From an uncultured Collinsella sp. (lineage in GTDB: Bacteria > Actinomycetota > Coriobacteriia > Coriobacteriales > Coriobacteriaceae): a DNA stretch of 64,000 nucleotides. The stretch spans positions 1-64,000 of the forward strand of contig UQTU01000012.1 in the NCBI GenBank assembly GCA_900544135.1. Reading direction: 5' to 3'. Position 1 is the stretch's first letter, and the number at the start of each line of letters is the position of its first letter. Positions 44,226-52,950 of this stretch are shown piece after piece. The position numbers and the translations under genes are program-made. The notes beneath the pieces were generated by a model, which worked only from the letters and a program-made list of their open reading frames with translations, had not been told where the DNA came from and ran no database searches.

Positions 44226-45368
44226 TTAGGAACGCTGCTGCGGCTTCCAGGAACCCACATTGGCGTCGTACTGGTTCAGCGCGCTGTTGCCACCCTGCGC
44301 GATGGGCGCCAGGATCTCGCTTTGGTGGGAACTCATCGACTCGCCATCGGGAATGGCCAGCGAGATATCCCAGCTCTGGCAGATCACGTCAACGCGCTCA
44401 TACATCCACTCGGCAAGCTGCTTTAAGTGGGCGATGTCGTCCGTATAGACCGTATCGTCCTGATACTTAAGATTGTTGAGCTCATCTTGCGTCTTTTTAA
44501 TCTGGTCACGCAGGGCGTAGGCACTCTGCGACAGCTCCTGACGGGTGGACAGCGGCGTTCGGAGATAGCCGTTGTTAAAGGAATCGATGACCTCGCCAAT
44601 CTGGTCCTCGTCAGCATAGGACACGATGGTCTGATACAGACCGTCCAGCCTGGTATAGAGCTGATCATCGGTGAGCACGGTTTCTTCCTGGACCACCTCC
44701 GCAGAATCGTCCTGCTTGGCATCGTCCTCAGTGGCCTCGCCCTTTTGGCGCGTGGGGAAGGTGGTCTGTGCAGCTTGGCCAAACTGGTCATAGAAGCCGG
44801 GCATAACACCCATGGGATCGGTCGTCACGAACCAATAGGCACCGCCGCAAACGACGGCAAGGACCGCGATGACGATAAGCGGCTTGGGAATATGACGCTT
44901 GTGCTTGTGATAGGCGTCCTCGTCGGGGTGCACCTTGCGCTTGGGTTTTTGAGCATCGTCATGCAGGGAAACGGGCATGGGAATATCGACCTTGGGAATA
45001 CCGAAATCCTTATCGAAAGCCGGCAGCACGCAGGTCTCATTGGGGTCGGCGGCGTCCGAAAGCACCGCAGCGGCAGAGGCCGGCGCATGCGGCACCTCGG
45101 TGTCGATCTGCTCTTGCGTTAGGCGCGGAAAGCCCGCCGTGCGGCCCGCTGCCAGGTCGGATGCGGCCGCGTCCTCGGAGAGGATACCCGGAGCAGGGCG
45201 TCCGCATTTGGGGCACGTACGATCATGCGGAGAAAGACGGGCACCGCAGCCCTCACAGAACACGAACTCGGTGTGCTCGGGACCATCGCCCGGACCCACA
45301 TAGGCGTTGCAGTAGGGGCAGAACGAGGCGCCGTCCTCGATAGTCTTAAGGCAATGCGGGCAGATCAC
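44226..45368 (-). CDS. zinc-ribbon membrane protein of unknown function
   Basis: Two zinc ribbons occupy the N-terminus: CPHCLKTIEDGASFCPYC (residues 3-20) and CEGCGARLSPHDRTCPKCG (about 38-56). A low-complexity acidic linker leads to a basic patch (KPKRKVHPDED, HKHKRHIPKP) and one membrane helix near 165-183. The remaining about 190 residues would lie outside; the last part is helical with a charged coiled-coil flavour (LRDQIKKTQDELNNLKYQ). GTG at 45368 was chosen because AGAGG is five bases upstream and the first Cys follows at once. The architecture resembles zinc-ribbon-plus-TM proteins common in Coriobacteriia; the role is unknown. Confidence 0.7.
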   Translation of the reverse strand: MICPHCLKTIEDGASFCPYCNAYVGPGDGPEHTEFVFCEGCGARLSPHDRTCPKCGRPAPGILSEDAAASDLAAGRTAGFPRLTQEQIDTEVPHAPASAAAVLSDAADPNETCVLPAFDKDFGIPKVDIPMPVSLHDDAQKPKRKVHPDEDAYHKHKRHIPKPLIVIAVLAVVCGGAYWFVTTDPMGVMPGFYDQFGQAAQTTFPTRQKGEATEDDAKQDDSAEVVQEETVLTDDQLYTRLDGLYQTIVSYADEDQIGEVIDSFNNGYLRTPLSTRQELSQSAYALRDQIKKTQDELNNLKYQDDTVYTDDIAHLKQLAEWMYERVDVICQSWDISLAIPDGESMSSHQSEILAPIAQGGNSALNQYDANVGSWKPQQRS

Positions 45369-45411
45369 GGCATCCTCTTTTCGAAGCAATTCAAATAATC
45401 GAGGTTAGAGC

Positions 45412-45440
45412 ATAACATCGCCACGGCCCCACAGGAGCAA
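45412..45440 (-). promoter_or_regulatory. candidate promoter of the zinc-ribbon gene
   Basis: On the minus strand TTGCTC (45435-45440) and TGTTAT (45412-45417) are separated by 17 bases, about 45 bases before the GTG start. Confidence 0.4.
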
Positions 45441-45471
45441 GGCACCAATTCAACATCGCCAGGGCGCGTAG

Positions 45472-48210
45472 TTACTTCTTCTTTTTGCTTGGCATCGAGA
45501 CTTTGATGCCTTGGGCGGACTTGGTTACGCGAGAGCGCTTGGCTCCGGTACTCTTCTTTTTCTTGGGCTGGGCCTGGGCCACGCCCTCGAGTGCGCGGGC
45601 CTCGGCCTCACGAACGGTGCGCGCCTCACGGCGCTGCGCCATGTCGGCGGCGACGCGCTTGGCAAAACGCTCCGCCGTCGAACCCGTCGAGCTCACCTTG
45701 CCGCCACCGCGACCCAGGCGGACGCGCACACCGCGGCCAAAACCAGTTGCGGCATGACGACGACGCGGCCTGAGCGAATCCATCATCGTGGCGAGCTTAA
45801 AGAACACCGAGCAGGTAAAGACCACGATGGCAGCCAAGAAAACCATCTGACCCATCGTCAGATTGGCAATAGACAGCAGCTCCGGGAATCCGATAACGCC
45901 TACCAAGATGCCGGCGACTACAAACACAAAGAGCACCACACGTAAGGGCGTGAGGGGCTGCGAGATTCGCCAGATCAGGCTGACGCTCGCCGCGCACGAC
46001 GTAAGTAGGCACATCGTAGACAGCGTGAGCTGGTTAAAGCCGAACACGCGCGCCACAAAGATATCGAGCGCCGCAGCCAAAATGACCGCAATCGACGCCG
46101 GCAGTGCACGCTTGAGCACGTTGGTCAAAAACGCACCCTTCACGCGAGCATTGTTGGGCTCCAGGCCCAACACAAAGCCCGGCGCGCCAATACAGAAGAA
46201 GTTGATGAGCGTCATCTGAATCGGCTCGAAAGGGTACGGCGGCAGCGCGATGCACAGCGCCGCCAGGCCCATCGAGAACAGCGTCTTGGTCAAGAACAGC
46301 GAAGCCGAACGCTGCAGGTTGTTGATGGAGCGACGGCCCTCGGCCACCACGGCGGGCATCGAGGCAAAATCGTTGTCGACGAGCACGATTTCGGCCACGT
46401 TACGCGCGGCATCGGAGCCGGCCGCCATGGCGACGGAGCAGTCGGCCTCCTTGAGCGCCAGCACGTCGTTGACGCCGTCGCCCGTCATGGCCACGGTGTG
46501 CTCGCGGCGCTTGAGCGCCTGCACGAGCTCGCGCTTCTGCTGCGGGGTCACACGACCAAAGACATGGTAGCGGTCCACTGCGGCATCGAGCTTGGCCGGC
46601 GTATCGAGCGTCGTGGCGTCCACATAAGCGTCCGCCCCCGGCACGCCCACCACGCGCGCGATCGACGACACCGTACGCGGGTCGTCGCCACTGATCACGT
46701 TAAGGGTCACGCCCTGCTCGTTAAAGTAGCCGATGGTCTCGGCCGCCGAGGTACGAATCTCGTCGCGGATGGTCACAAAGCCCACGGGCTCGGCCTCGCC
46801 CACCATATCGCCATCGGGCGTAAAGCCGTCCACGCGCGCCACCACGAGCACGCGGCAGGTATCGGCAAGCTCGGCGACACGGTTCTCGACCTGCGAAAAC
46901 ACACACTCCGAAAGCACAAACTGCGCAGCGCCCATCACATAGGAGCCCTGCGCAAACGAAGCGCCACTCCACTTTTTGGACGACGAGAACGGAATGACCG
47001 ACAGCGGCTCGGACACCTCGACCGGTCGATCGGCGTAATAGTTGAGCAGCGCCTGGCAGGTCTCGTTGGCATCGGCCGAAGTCGCACGCGCCACGTTAGC
47101 CAGGGCAAAATCGAGCACCGTGGTATCGACGGGAACGGCGGCTTCGCCCTCCCCCGCGCCCATGCCAAAGCCCTCGATCGGCAGCGGATACGTGCCCTCG
47201 ACCTCCATACGACCCGAGGTAATGGTACCCGTCTTGTCCAGGCACAGCACGTCGACGCGAGCGAGCGTCTCGATGCAGTAGAGCTGCTGCGCCAGCACCT
47301 TGCGGCGGGCCAGGCGCACCGTGGCGATGGCGAGCACCGACGAGGTCAGCAGCACCAGGCCTTGCGGGATCATGCCCAGCAGGGCGCCCACCGTGGACAG
47401 CAGCGCCGACGAGGGCACGCGGCCGGCCAACAGCTCGGAGAAGCACCACGAAAGCGCGCTATCGCCCGGGGTTCCCGCGGCATCCCACAGCTCGCTCACA
47501 CTCGAGGCAAACAACGCCAAACCGAGCGGGATCATGATGATGCTCGCAAAGCGCACGATGGCATTAAGCGCGTTCATGATCTCGGAATTGACCTTTTTGA
47601 CGTACTTGGCCTCATTATTAATTTTGGCCACGTAGTTGTCGGCGCCGACATGGATCACGCGGGCGCGCAGCAGGCCCGAGTCGATAAAACTGCCGCTCAT
47701 GAGCTCGAAACCGGGCTGTTTCTTAATAAGGTCGCTCTCGCCCGTCAGCAGGCTCTCGTTCACGAGCGCCTCGCCCGAAACCACCACGGCGTCAGCAGGA
47801 ATCTGGTCGCCGCGCCCCAGGCGGATGATGTCGTCGAGCACGATCTGGTCCAGGTCGAGCTCCACCTCGGCGCCGTCGCGCACCGCGATGGCCTTCTTGG
47901 AGGTCAGCAGCGTGAGTTTATCGACCATCTTCTTGGAACGCATGGACTGAATGACGCCAATAGCGGTATTGAGGAACACCACGAACAGGAACGTCAGATT
48001 CTTAAACGAACCGGTCAAAATGACCAGGAACGCCAAGATCACGTTGATCAAATTGAACAGCGTGCAGAGGTTCTCGATGATGAGCTCTTTGACCGACTTG
48101 GTCTTGAGCTCCATGTTGCGGTTGATCTTACCGGCGGCGATGCGCTCCTCGACCTCGGCGGTCGAGAGTCCGCGCTCGATATCCGTTGCTGCCATACCAC
48201 GTCCCATCAC
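45472..48210 (-). CDS. cation-translocating P-type ATPase with a basic C-terminal tail
   Basis: P-type ATPase of the E1-E2 family. TGES is at residues 156-159, the phosphorylated Asp is D325 in DKTGT, and the hinge TGDGVNDVLALKEADCSVAM lies near 595. About ten membrane helices are expected: two before the actuator, two around residues 220-300, six at the C-terminus. The membrane motif is MIPQGLVLLTS where Ca and Mg pumps usually show PEGL. The layout recalls mycobacterial CtpE-type pumps; the ion is uncertain. From about residue 800 a Lys/Arg/Ala-rich tail of about 110 residues ends in SMPSKKKK. A start at 48195 is also possible. Confidence 0.88.
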   Translation of the reverse strand: MMGRGMAATDIERGLSTAEVEERIAAGKINRNMELKTKSVKELIIENLCTLFNLINVILAFLVILTGSFKNLTFLFVVFLNTAIGVIQSMRSKKMVDKLTLLTSKKAIAVRDGAEVELDLDQIVLDDIIRLGRGDQIPADAVVVSGEALVNESLLTGESDLIKKQPGFELMSGSFIDSGLLRARVIHVGADNYVAKINNEAKYVKKVNSEIMNALNAIVRFASIIMIPLGLALFASSVSELWDAAGTPGDSALSWCFSELLAGRVPSSALLSTVGALLGMIPQGLVLLTSSVLAIATVRLARRKVLAQQLYCIETLARVDVLCLDKTGTITSGRMEVEGTYPLPIEGFGMGAGEGEAAVPVDTTVLDFALANVARATSADANETCQALLNYYADRPVEVSEPLSVIPFSSSKKWSGASFAQGSYVMGAAQFVLSECVFSQVENRVAELADTCRVLVVARVDGFTPDGDMVGEAEPVGFVTIRDEIRTSAAETIGYFNEQGVTLNVISGDDPRTVSSIARVVGVPGADAYVDATTLDTPAKLDAAVDRYHVFGRVTPQQKRELVQALKRREHTVAMTGDGVNDVLALKEADCSVAMAAGSDAARNVAEIVLVDNDFASMPAVVAEGRRSINNLQRSASLFLTKTLFSMGLAALCIALPPYPFEPIQMTLINFFCIGAPGFVLGLEPNNARVKGAFLTNVLKRALPASIAVILAAALDIFVARVFGFNQLTLSTMCLLTSCAASVSLIWRISQPLTPLRVVLFVFVVAGILVGVIGFPELLSIANLTMGQMVFLAAIVVFTCSVFFKLATMMDSLRPRRRHAATGFGRGVRVRLGRGGGKVSSTGSTAERFAKRVAADMAQRREARTVREAEARALEGVAQAQPKKKKSTGAKRSRVTKSAQGIKVSMPSKKKK

Positions 48211-48226
48211 GTCGCGTCGGTATAAG

Positions 48227-48260
48227 AAAAACCGCCCGGACCATGCGAGGTTCGGACGGT
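48227..48260 (-). terminator. terminator of tRNA-Arg(CCG)
   Basis: A 12-base stem with one mismatch (48231-48242 with 48249-48260) and a six-base loop, followed on the minus strand by TTTTTCTTAT. It lies 12 bases past the tRNA 3' end. Confidence 0.8.
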
Positions 48261-48271
48261 CTCACGTTCGA

Positions 48272-48348
48272 TGGTGCCCCATGTTGGATTCGAACCAACG
48301 GCCTTCTGCTCCGGAGGCAGACGCTCTAATCCCCTGAGCTAATAGGGC
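48272..48348 (-). tRNA. tRNA-Arg, anticodon CCG
   Basis: Seventy-seven nt including an encoded CCA end. The acceptor GCCCTAT pairs with ATGGGGC (one G-U). The D arm is GCTC/GAGC, the anticodon stem TCTGC/GCAGA carries loop CTCCGGA, and the T arm GTTGG/CCAAC carries TTCGAAT. The anticodon CCG reads CGG arginine codons. Confidence 0.97.
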
Positions 48349-48359
48349 CAACGGTTGGC

Positions 48360-48389
48360 ATTATACCCAAGTGCACTATGGGCTATCAA
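48360..48389 (-). promoter_or_regulatory. sigma-70-type promoter of tRNA-Arg(CCG)
   Basis: On the minus strand TTGATA (48384-48389) and a consensus TATAAT (48360-48365) are separated by 18 bases. The -10 box ends 11 bases before the mature tRNA 5' end. Confidence 0.8.
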
Positions 48390-48465
48390 AATAAAAGAAA
48401 AAGCTTTGCAATTCCGAGGAAGACGCGGCGCAACGGCTCACTTTAGAAGGCAAAAGCGAATCAGA

Positions 48466-48471
48466 TAGTAT
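48466..48471 (+). promoter_or_regulatory. candidate -10 box of the aro operon
   Basis: TAGTAT lies 18 bases after a weak TTTAGA at 48442-48447. Transcription would start near 48478-48480. An overlapping TATAAA at 48469-48474 is an alternative. Confidence 0.4.
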
Positions 48472-48479
48472 AAACTCTC

Positions 48480-48542
48480 ATGCACCATATATACACGGCT
48501 CGCGATGCGGGCCGTTTTTGCAAGGGTTATCCATCGAGGTGA
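48480..48542 (+). CDS. possible 20-residue leader peptide ahead of aroF
   Basis: An ATG-to-TGA frame reading MHHIYTARDAGRFCKGYPSR. It contains two Tyr and one Phe codon and spans the terminator-like hairpin. It ends 10 bases before the aroF ATG. It has no Shine-Dalgarno sequence and would be leaderless if transcription starts near 48480. This is a hypothesis based on position and composition only. Confidence 0.25.
   Translation: MHHIYTARDAGRFCKGYPSR
48495..48519 (+). terminator. intrinsic-terminator-like hairpin in the aroF leader (possible attenuator)
   Basis: A nine-bp stem with one G-T pair (48495-48503 with 48507-48515) and a three-base loop is followed by five T residues. It sits between the presumed promoter and the aroF start, so it must be read through for expression of the whole aro operon. 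Confidence 0.6.
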
Positions 48543-48552
48543 GAGGCACACC

Positions 48553-49575
48553 ATGATTGCAATTTTAAAGCAGAGCGCCAGCGACGAGGCCGTCAGCCAT
48601 ATCGTCAGCTGGATTGAGAAAAAGGGCCTGAAGACCGATGTCTCGCGCGGCGAGAATGAGACGATCATCGGCCTGGTGGGCGATACGACCAAGATCGACC
48701 CGTTCCTGCTCGAGTCCATGGATGTCGTCGAGCGCGTGCAGCGCGTCTCCGAGCCGTTCAAGCGCGCCAACCGCAAGTTCCACCCCGAGGACTCCGTCAT
48801 CGACTGCGGCCACGGCGTCAAGATCGGCGGCGATCAGTTCCAGGTCATCGCCGGCCCGTGCTCCGTCGAGGGCGAGAACCTCATCCGCATCGCCCGCCGC
48901 GTGAAGACCGCCGGTGCCACGATGCTGCGCGGCGGCGCCTACAAGCCCCGCACTTCCCCGTACGCCTACCAGGGCATGGGCCCCGCCGGTCTGGACCTGC
49001 TGTGCGAGGCGTCTGCCGAGCTCGACATGCCGATCGTCACCGAGATCATGGACCCGCGCGACGTGCAGGTCTTCCTGGACAAGAAGATCGACGTCATGCA
49101 GATTGGCGCCCGCAACGCCCAGAACTTCCCTCTGCTCAAAGAGGTCGGCAAGACCAAGACTCCGATCTTGCTTAAGCGCGGCATGTCCGGAACGATCGAT
49201 GAGCTGCTCATGGCCGCCGAGTACATCATGAGCGAGGGCAACGACAACGTCATCCTGTGCGAGCGCGGCATCCGCACCTTCGAGACCCGCACCCGCAACA
49301 CCTTCGACCTCAACGCCGTGCCGGTGCTGCACCACCTGTCGCACCTGCCCGTCGTCGCCGACCCCAGCCACGCCACCGGCTACACCCGCTACGTTGAGCC
49401 CATGGCGCTCGCCGCGACCGCCTGCGGCGCCAACGGCCTGGAGATCGAGGTCCACGACGAGCCGAGCCGCGCCTGGTCCGACGGCGCCCAGGCCCTCACC
49501 CCCGATCAGTTCGACGACACCATGCGCCGCATCCGAGCCATCCGCGAGGTCGTCTGCCAAGAGACCATGGAGTAG
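48553..49575 (+). CDS. aroF: 3-deoxy-7-phosphoheptulonate synthase (DAHP synthase, AroA-I-beta/AroF type)
   Basis: First shikimate-pathway enzyme, condensing PEP and erythrose 4-phosphate. The N-terminal 70 residues form a ferredoxin-like regulatory domain as in Thermotoga-type enzymes, which bind Tyr or Phe. The TIM barrel follows with GPCSVEGENL, RGGAYKPRTSPYAYQG, KRGMSGTIDEL and DPSHATG. The ATG at 48553 has GAGAGG six bases upstream; the longer open frame upstream runs through the hairpin. The length is 340 residues. It leads an eight-gene operon. Confidence 0.96.
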   Translation: MIAILKQSASDEAVSHIVSWIEKKGLKTDVSRGENETIIGLVGDTTKIDPFLLESMDVVERVQRVSEPFKRANRKFHPEDSVIDCGHGVKIGGDQFQVIAGPCSVEGENLIRIARRVKTAGATMLRGGAYKPRTSPYAYQGMGPAGLDLLCEASAELDMPIVTEIMDPRDVQVFLDKKIDVMQIGARNAQNFPLLKEVGKTKTPILLKRGMSGTIDELLMAAEYIMSEGNDNVILCERGIRTFETRTRNTFDLNAVPVLHHLSHLPVVADPSHATGYTRYVEPMALAATACGANGLEIEVHDEPSRAWSDGAQALTPDQFDDTMRRIRAIREVVCQETME

Positions 49576-49578
49576 CCC

Positions 49579-50493
49579 ATGGGTACAGTGAGAAACGCGC
49601 GCGTTAACCAGGGCGGCCCCAAGTGCGCCGGCATCGTCGGCCTTGGCCTCATCGGCGGCAGCTTTGCCCGCGGCTATGCGCAGGCGGGCGTCCGCGTGCT
49701 GGCCTGGGATCCCGATGACGATGTCATGACGGCTGCCAGCATGGGCACCGTTGCCGGCGAGCTCAACGACGAGACGCTCGGCGAATGCGACATCATCGTC
49801 CTGGCTTGCTACCCCGAAGCCTGCATCGAGTGGCTCGAGGCACACGCCCAGGCACTCGCCGACGCCACCGATACCGAGGCCATCATGGGCCCCGTGGTAA
49901 TTGACACGGTGGGCGTCAAGGGTATCGTGTGCGAGCGCGCCTTTGAGCTTGCCCGCGAGCACGGCTTTTACTTTGTGGGCGCGCACCCCATGGCGGGCAC
50001 GCAGTACTCGGGCTATGCACACTCCCGCGCCGACCTGTTCCAGGGCGCCCCGCTGGTGCTCGTACCGCCCGCGGTGGACGATGCGCTCAAGCTGGAGCTT
50101 TTGGGCCAGGTGCGCGAGATGGTGCGCCCCTTGGGCTTTGGCAAGTTCAGCGTGACCAGCGCCGCCGAGCACGACCGTGTCATCGCCTTCACGAGCCAGC
50201 TTGCGCACGTGGTATCCAACGCCTACGTCAAAAGCCCCACTGCCCAGGTCCACCACGGCTTTTCGGCCGGTAGCTACCGCGATCTCACCCGCGTGGCGCA
50301 CCTCAACCCGCAAATGTGGTCCGAGCTCATGATCGACGACGCCGACGCGCTCGCCTTCGAGATCGACCATCTGATCGAATCGCTTGGCGCCTACAGCCGC
50401 GCGCTCAAGGACCGCGACCAGCGCTATCTGGAGAATCTCCTTGCCGAGGGCGACCGCATTAAGCGCGCACTCGACGACGAGGCCTCCCACTAG
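49579..50493 (+). CDS. tyrA: prephenate dehydrogenase
   Basis: Oxidatively decarboxylates prephenate to 4-hydroxyphenylpyruvate in tyrosine synthesis. The NAD-binding turn GIVGLGLIGGSFARGYAQ is near the N-terminus, the catalytic-site segment is FVGAHPMAGTQYSGYAHS, and ITSASEHD-like VTSAAEHDRVIAFTSQLAHV follows. The length is 304 residues with no C-terminal ACT domain. It begins three bases after aroF. Confidence 0.93.
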   Translation: MGTVRNARVNQGGPKCAGIVGLGLIGGSFARGYAQAGVRVLAWDPDDDVMTAASMGTVAGELNDETLGECDIIVLACYPEACIEWLEAHAQALADATDTEAIMGPVVIDTVGVKGIVCERAFELAREHGFYFVGAHPMAGTQYSGYAHSRADLFQGAPLVLVPPAVDDALKLELLGQVREMVRPLGFGKFSVTSAAEHDRVIAFTSQLAHVVSNAYVKSPTAQVHHGFSAGSYRDLTRVAHLNPQMWSELMIDDADALAFEIDHLIESLGAYSRALKDRDQRYLENLLAEGDRIKRALDDEASH

Positions 50494-50529
50494 ACAACCC
50501 ATCACGCCAGGTCGAAAGGACCGAAGCTT

Positions 50530-51636
50530 ATGGCGATTACCATCGATATCGACACTGCACGCCCCTACCAGGTGCATGTTGGCACGTTTTTGCTGGAGCA
50601 GGCGGGGCCGCTCGTGCGCGCCACCGCCGGCGGCACCCGCGCCGTCATCGTGACAGACACCAACGTGGGCCCGCTCTACCAGATACCCGTTAAGCAGAGC
50701 CTGGAGGCGTCAGGCTACGAGGTGAGCATCTGCACCTTCGAGGCCGGCGAGGCCCATAAGCGCGCCGAGACCTACGTTGCCATTTTGGAGTTTGTGGCCG
50801 AGCACGAGCTTTCGCGCTCCGACGTGATCGTGGCACTCGGCGGCGGCGTCGTGGGCGACGTGGCGGGCTTTGTGGCCGCCACCTACATGCGCGGCTGCAA
50901 GTTTGTGCAGATCCCCACGAGCCTGCTCGCCATGGTGGATTCGTCGGTGGGAGGCAAGACCGCCATAGACCTGGCTGCCGGCAAGAACTTGGCCGGCGCC
51001 TTTTGGCAGCCGAGCGTGGTTATCGCCGACGTGGGGTGCCTGGCCACCCTCACGCCCGAGCAGTTCGCCGACGGCTGCGGCGAGGTCGTCAAGCACGCCG
51101 TAATCGCCGACCCGGAGCTTTTCGCCGAGCTGGAGAAGACCCCGCTCACGCTGGAGCTGCTCAACCAGGACGTGGCTCGCGTGGCGCTTATCATTGCCCG
51201 CAATATCGACATCAAGCGCGCCGTGGTCGTCGCCGACGAGCGCGAAACCAACCAGCGCAAGCTCCTCAACTTTGGACACAGTGCCGGACATGCCGTCGAG
51301 GCCTGCGAGCACTTTGAGCTGGGACACGGCAACTGCGTGTCGATCGGCATGGGTATCATCACGCGCGCCGCGGCCCTGCACGGCGTTTGCGATGCTGCCC
51401 TTCCCGGTCGTATTGAGGAGCTCTGCGCCCGCCATGGCCTCAAGACCCGCTGCGACCTAGATGTCGATGCCGTCTTTGCCGAGGCGCTCCACGACAAGAA
51501 GCGCGCGGGCGACACCATTGACCTGGTGATTCCGCACGGCATTGGCCGCTGCAGCATCGACCGCACGCCGCTTTCCACTTTCCACGAACTCATTGCCGAG
51601 GGCCTCGGCCAGAAGGGAGACGCATCCGCATGCTAG
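50530..51636 (+). CDS. aroB: 3-dehydroquinate synthase
   Basis: Cyclises DAHP to 3-dehydroquinate with NAD and a divalent metal. The NAD-binding GGGVVGDVAGFVAATYMRG and the segment PTSLLAMVDSSVGGKTAIDL are diagnostic, as is the metal-binding GHSAGHAVEA. The length is 368 residues. The ATG at 50530 has AAAGGA upstream. It overlaps aroA by seven bases. Confidence 0.97.
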   Translation: MAITIDIDTARPYQVHVGTFLLEQAGPLVRATAGGTRAVIVTDTNVGPLYQIPVKQSLEASGYEVSICTFEAGEAHKRAETYVAILEFVAEHELSRSDVIVALGGGVVGDVAGFVAATYMRGCKFVQIPTSLLAMVDSSVGGKTAIDLAAGKNLAGAFWQPSVVIADVGCLATLTPEQFADGCGEVVKHAVIADPELFAELEKTPLTLELLNQDVARVALIIARNIDIKRAVVVADERETNQRKLLNFGHSAGHAVEACEHFELGHGNCVSIGMGIITRAAALHGVCDAALPGRIEELCARHGLKTRCDLDVDAVFAEALHDKKRAGDTIDLVIPHGIGRCSIDRTPLSTFHELIAEGLGQKGDASAC

Positions 51637-52949
51637 CCCGCATCACCCCGTCCCCGCTCAAGGGCACCGTTCCCGCCATCGCGTCCAAGTCGATGGCGCA
51701 TCGCCTGATCATCTGCGCTGCGCTTGCCAACGGCGAGACGCACGTCACCTGCAACACCACCTGCGCCGACATCGAGGCCACGGTGCGCTGCCTTAAGGCA
51801 CTGGGTGCTCGCATCGAGACCGTCGAGGACGGCTTCCAGGTCCACCCCACCATGAAGAGTGTTGAGTTTGGCCTGCTCAAGGCCCTTGCCGGCAGCACGC
51901 TTGACTGCGGTGAAAGCGGCTCCACGCTCCGCTTTATGCTGCCTGTCGCTTGCGCGCTGGGCGCAGAAGCAACTTTTGTGGGTCAGGGGCGCTTGGGCGC
52001 CCGCCCGCTCTCCCCGCTCTCGGACGAGATCATCGCCGCCGGCTGCGACCTACAGGGTCTGGGCGGTTTTCCGCTCAAGACGAGCGGCCGCATGCGCCCG
52101 GGCACCTTTGTGCTTCCGGGCAACGTGAGCTCGCAGTATATCTCCGGCCTGCTGCTGGCAGCCCCGCTGCTGGCCCAGCCCTCCTGCGTGCAGGTAACCG
52201 GCCTCATCGAGAGCCGCCCCTACATCAACCTGACGATACAGGCCATGAAGGCCTTTGGCGTCGAGGTCAACGTCGAGCGCATTCCGGCCAAGGACGGCCA
52301 GCCCGAGGTCACAAACTTCCGCGTGAGCAGTGGCTCGTACCGCACGCCCGGCAGCGTAGCCGTCGAGGGCGACTGGTCCAACGCCGCCTTTTGGCTGTGC
52401 GCCGGTGCCATCGGCACCGACCCAATCACCGTCGAGGGCGTGTCGCTAAGCTCCGCACAGGGCGACCGTAACGTGCTTGCCGCGCTTTCGCGCTTTGGCG
52501 CCCGCATCGTGCGCTCCACCAACGCCGCCACCGTGCAGTCCGACAAGCTCGCCGGCTTTGAGATGAGTGCCCACGACATTCCGGACCTGGTGCCCGTCAT
52601 CTCAGCCGTGGCCTCGCTGGCACAGGGCCGCACCTTTATCCGCGATTGCGCCCGTCTGCGCATCAAGGAATCCGACCGTCTGGTCACAACCACCCGCGAG
52701 CTCACCGCGCTGGGCACGCAGGTGCGCATTGCCGGCGATGACCTCATCATCAAGGGTGTCGATGCCTTCACCGGCGGCGAGGTCGATTCGCACAACGACC
52801 ATCGCATCGCCATGATGGCCGCTATCGCCGCGAGCCGCGCCACCGGCGAGGTCGTGATCCACGGCGCCGAGGCCGTCAACAAGTCCTATCCCGATTTCTT
52901 CGACCACTACCGCCTGCTGGGCGGCAAGGTCACACTCGAGGAGGAATAG
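51630..52949 (+). CDS. aroA: 3-phosphoshikimate 1-carboxyvinyltransferase (EPSP synthase)
   Basis: Transfers enolpyruvyl from PEP to shikimate 3-phosphate; the glyphosate target. Motifs: SKSMAHRLIICAALANG near the N-terminus, GESGSTLRFMLP, the RLKESDR-like RLRIKESDRLV, and NDHRIAMMAA. The length is 439 residues. The start lies inside the end of aroB (ATG within GCATGCTAG), so translation is coupled. Confidence 0.97.
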   Translation: MLARITPSPLKGTVPAIASKSMAHRLIICAALANGETHVTCNTTCADIEATVRCLKALGARIETVEDGFQVHPTMKSVEFGLLKALAGSTLDCGESGSTLRFMLPVACALGAEATFVGQGRLGARPLSPLSDEIIAAGCDLQGLGGFPLKTSGRMRPGTFVLPGNVSSQYISGLLLAAPLLAQPSCVQVTGLIESRPYINLTIQAMKAFGVEVNVERIPAKDGQPEVTNFRVSSGSYRTPGSVAVEGDWSNAAFWLCAGAIGTDPITVEGVSLSSAQGDRNVLAALSRFGARIVRSTNAATVQSDKLAGFEMSAHDIPDLVPVISAVASLAQGRTFIRDCARLRIKESDRLVTTTRELTALGTQVRIAGDDLIIKGVDAFTGGEVDSHNDHRIAMMAAIAASRATGEVVIHGAEAVNKSYPDFFDHYRLLGGKVTLEEE

Positions 52950-52950
52950 C

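Noticed and set aside
48565..50577. A 670-codon open frame opposite aroF and tyrA
   Set aside because: Antisense mirror of two intact enzymes; composition typical of reverse-strand frames in GC-rich DNA.
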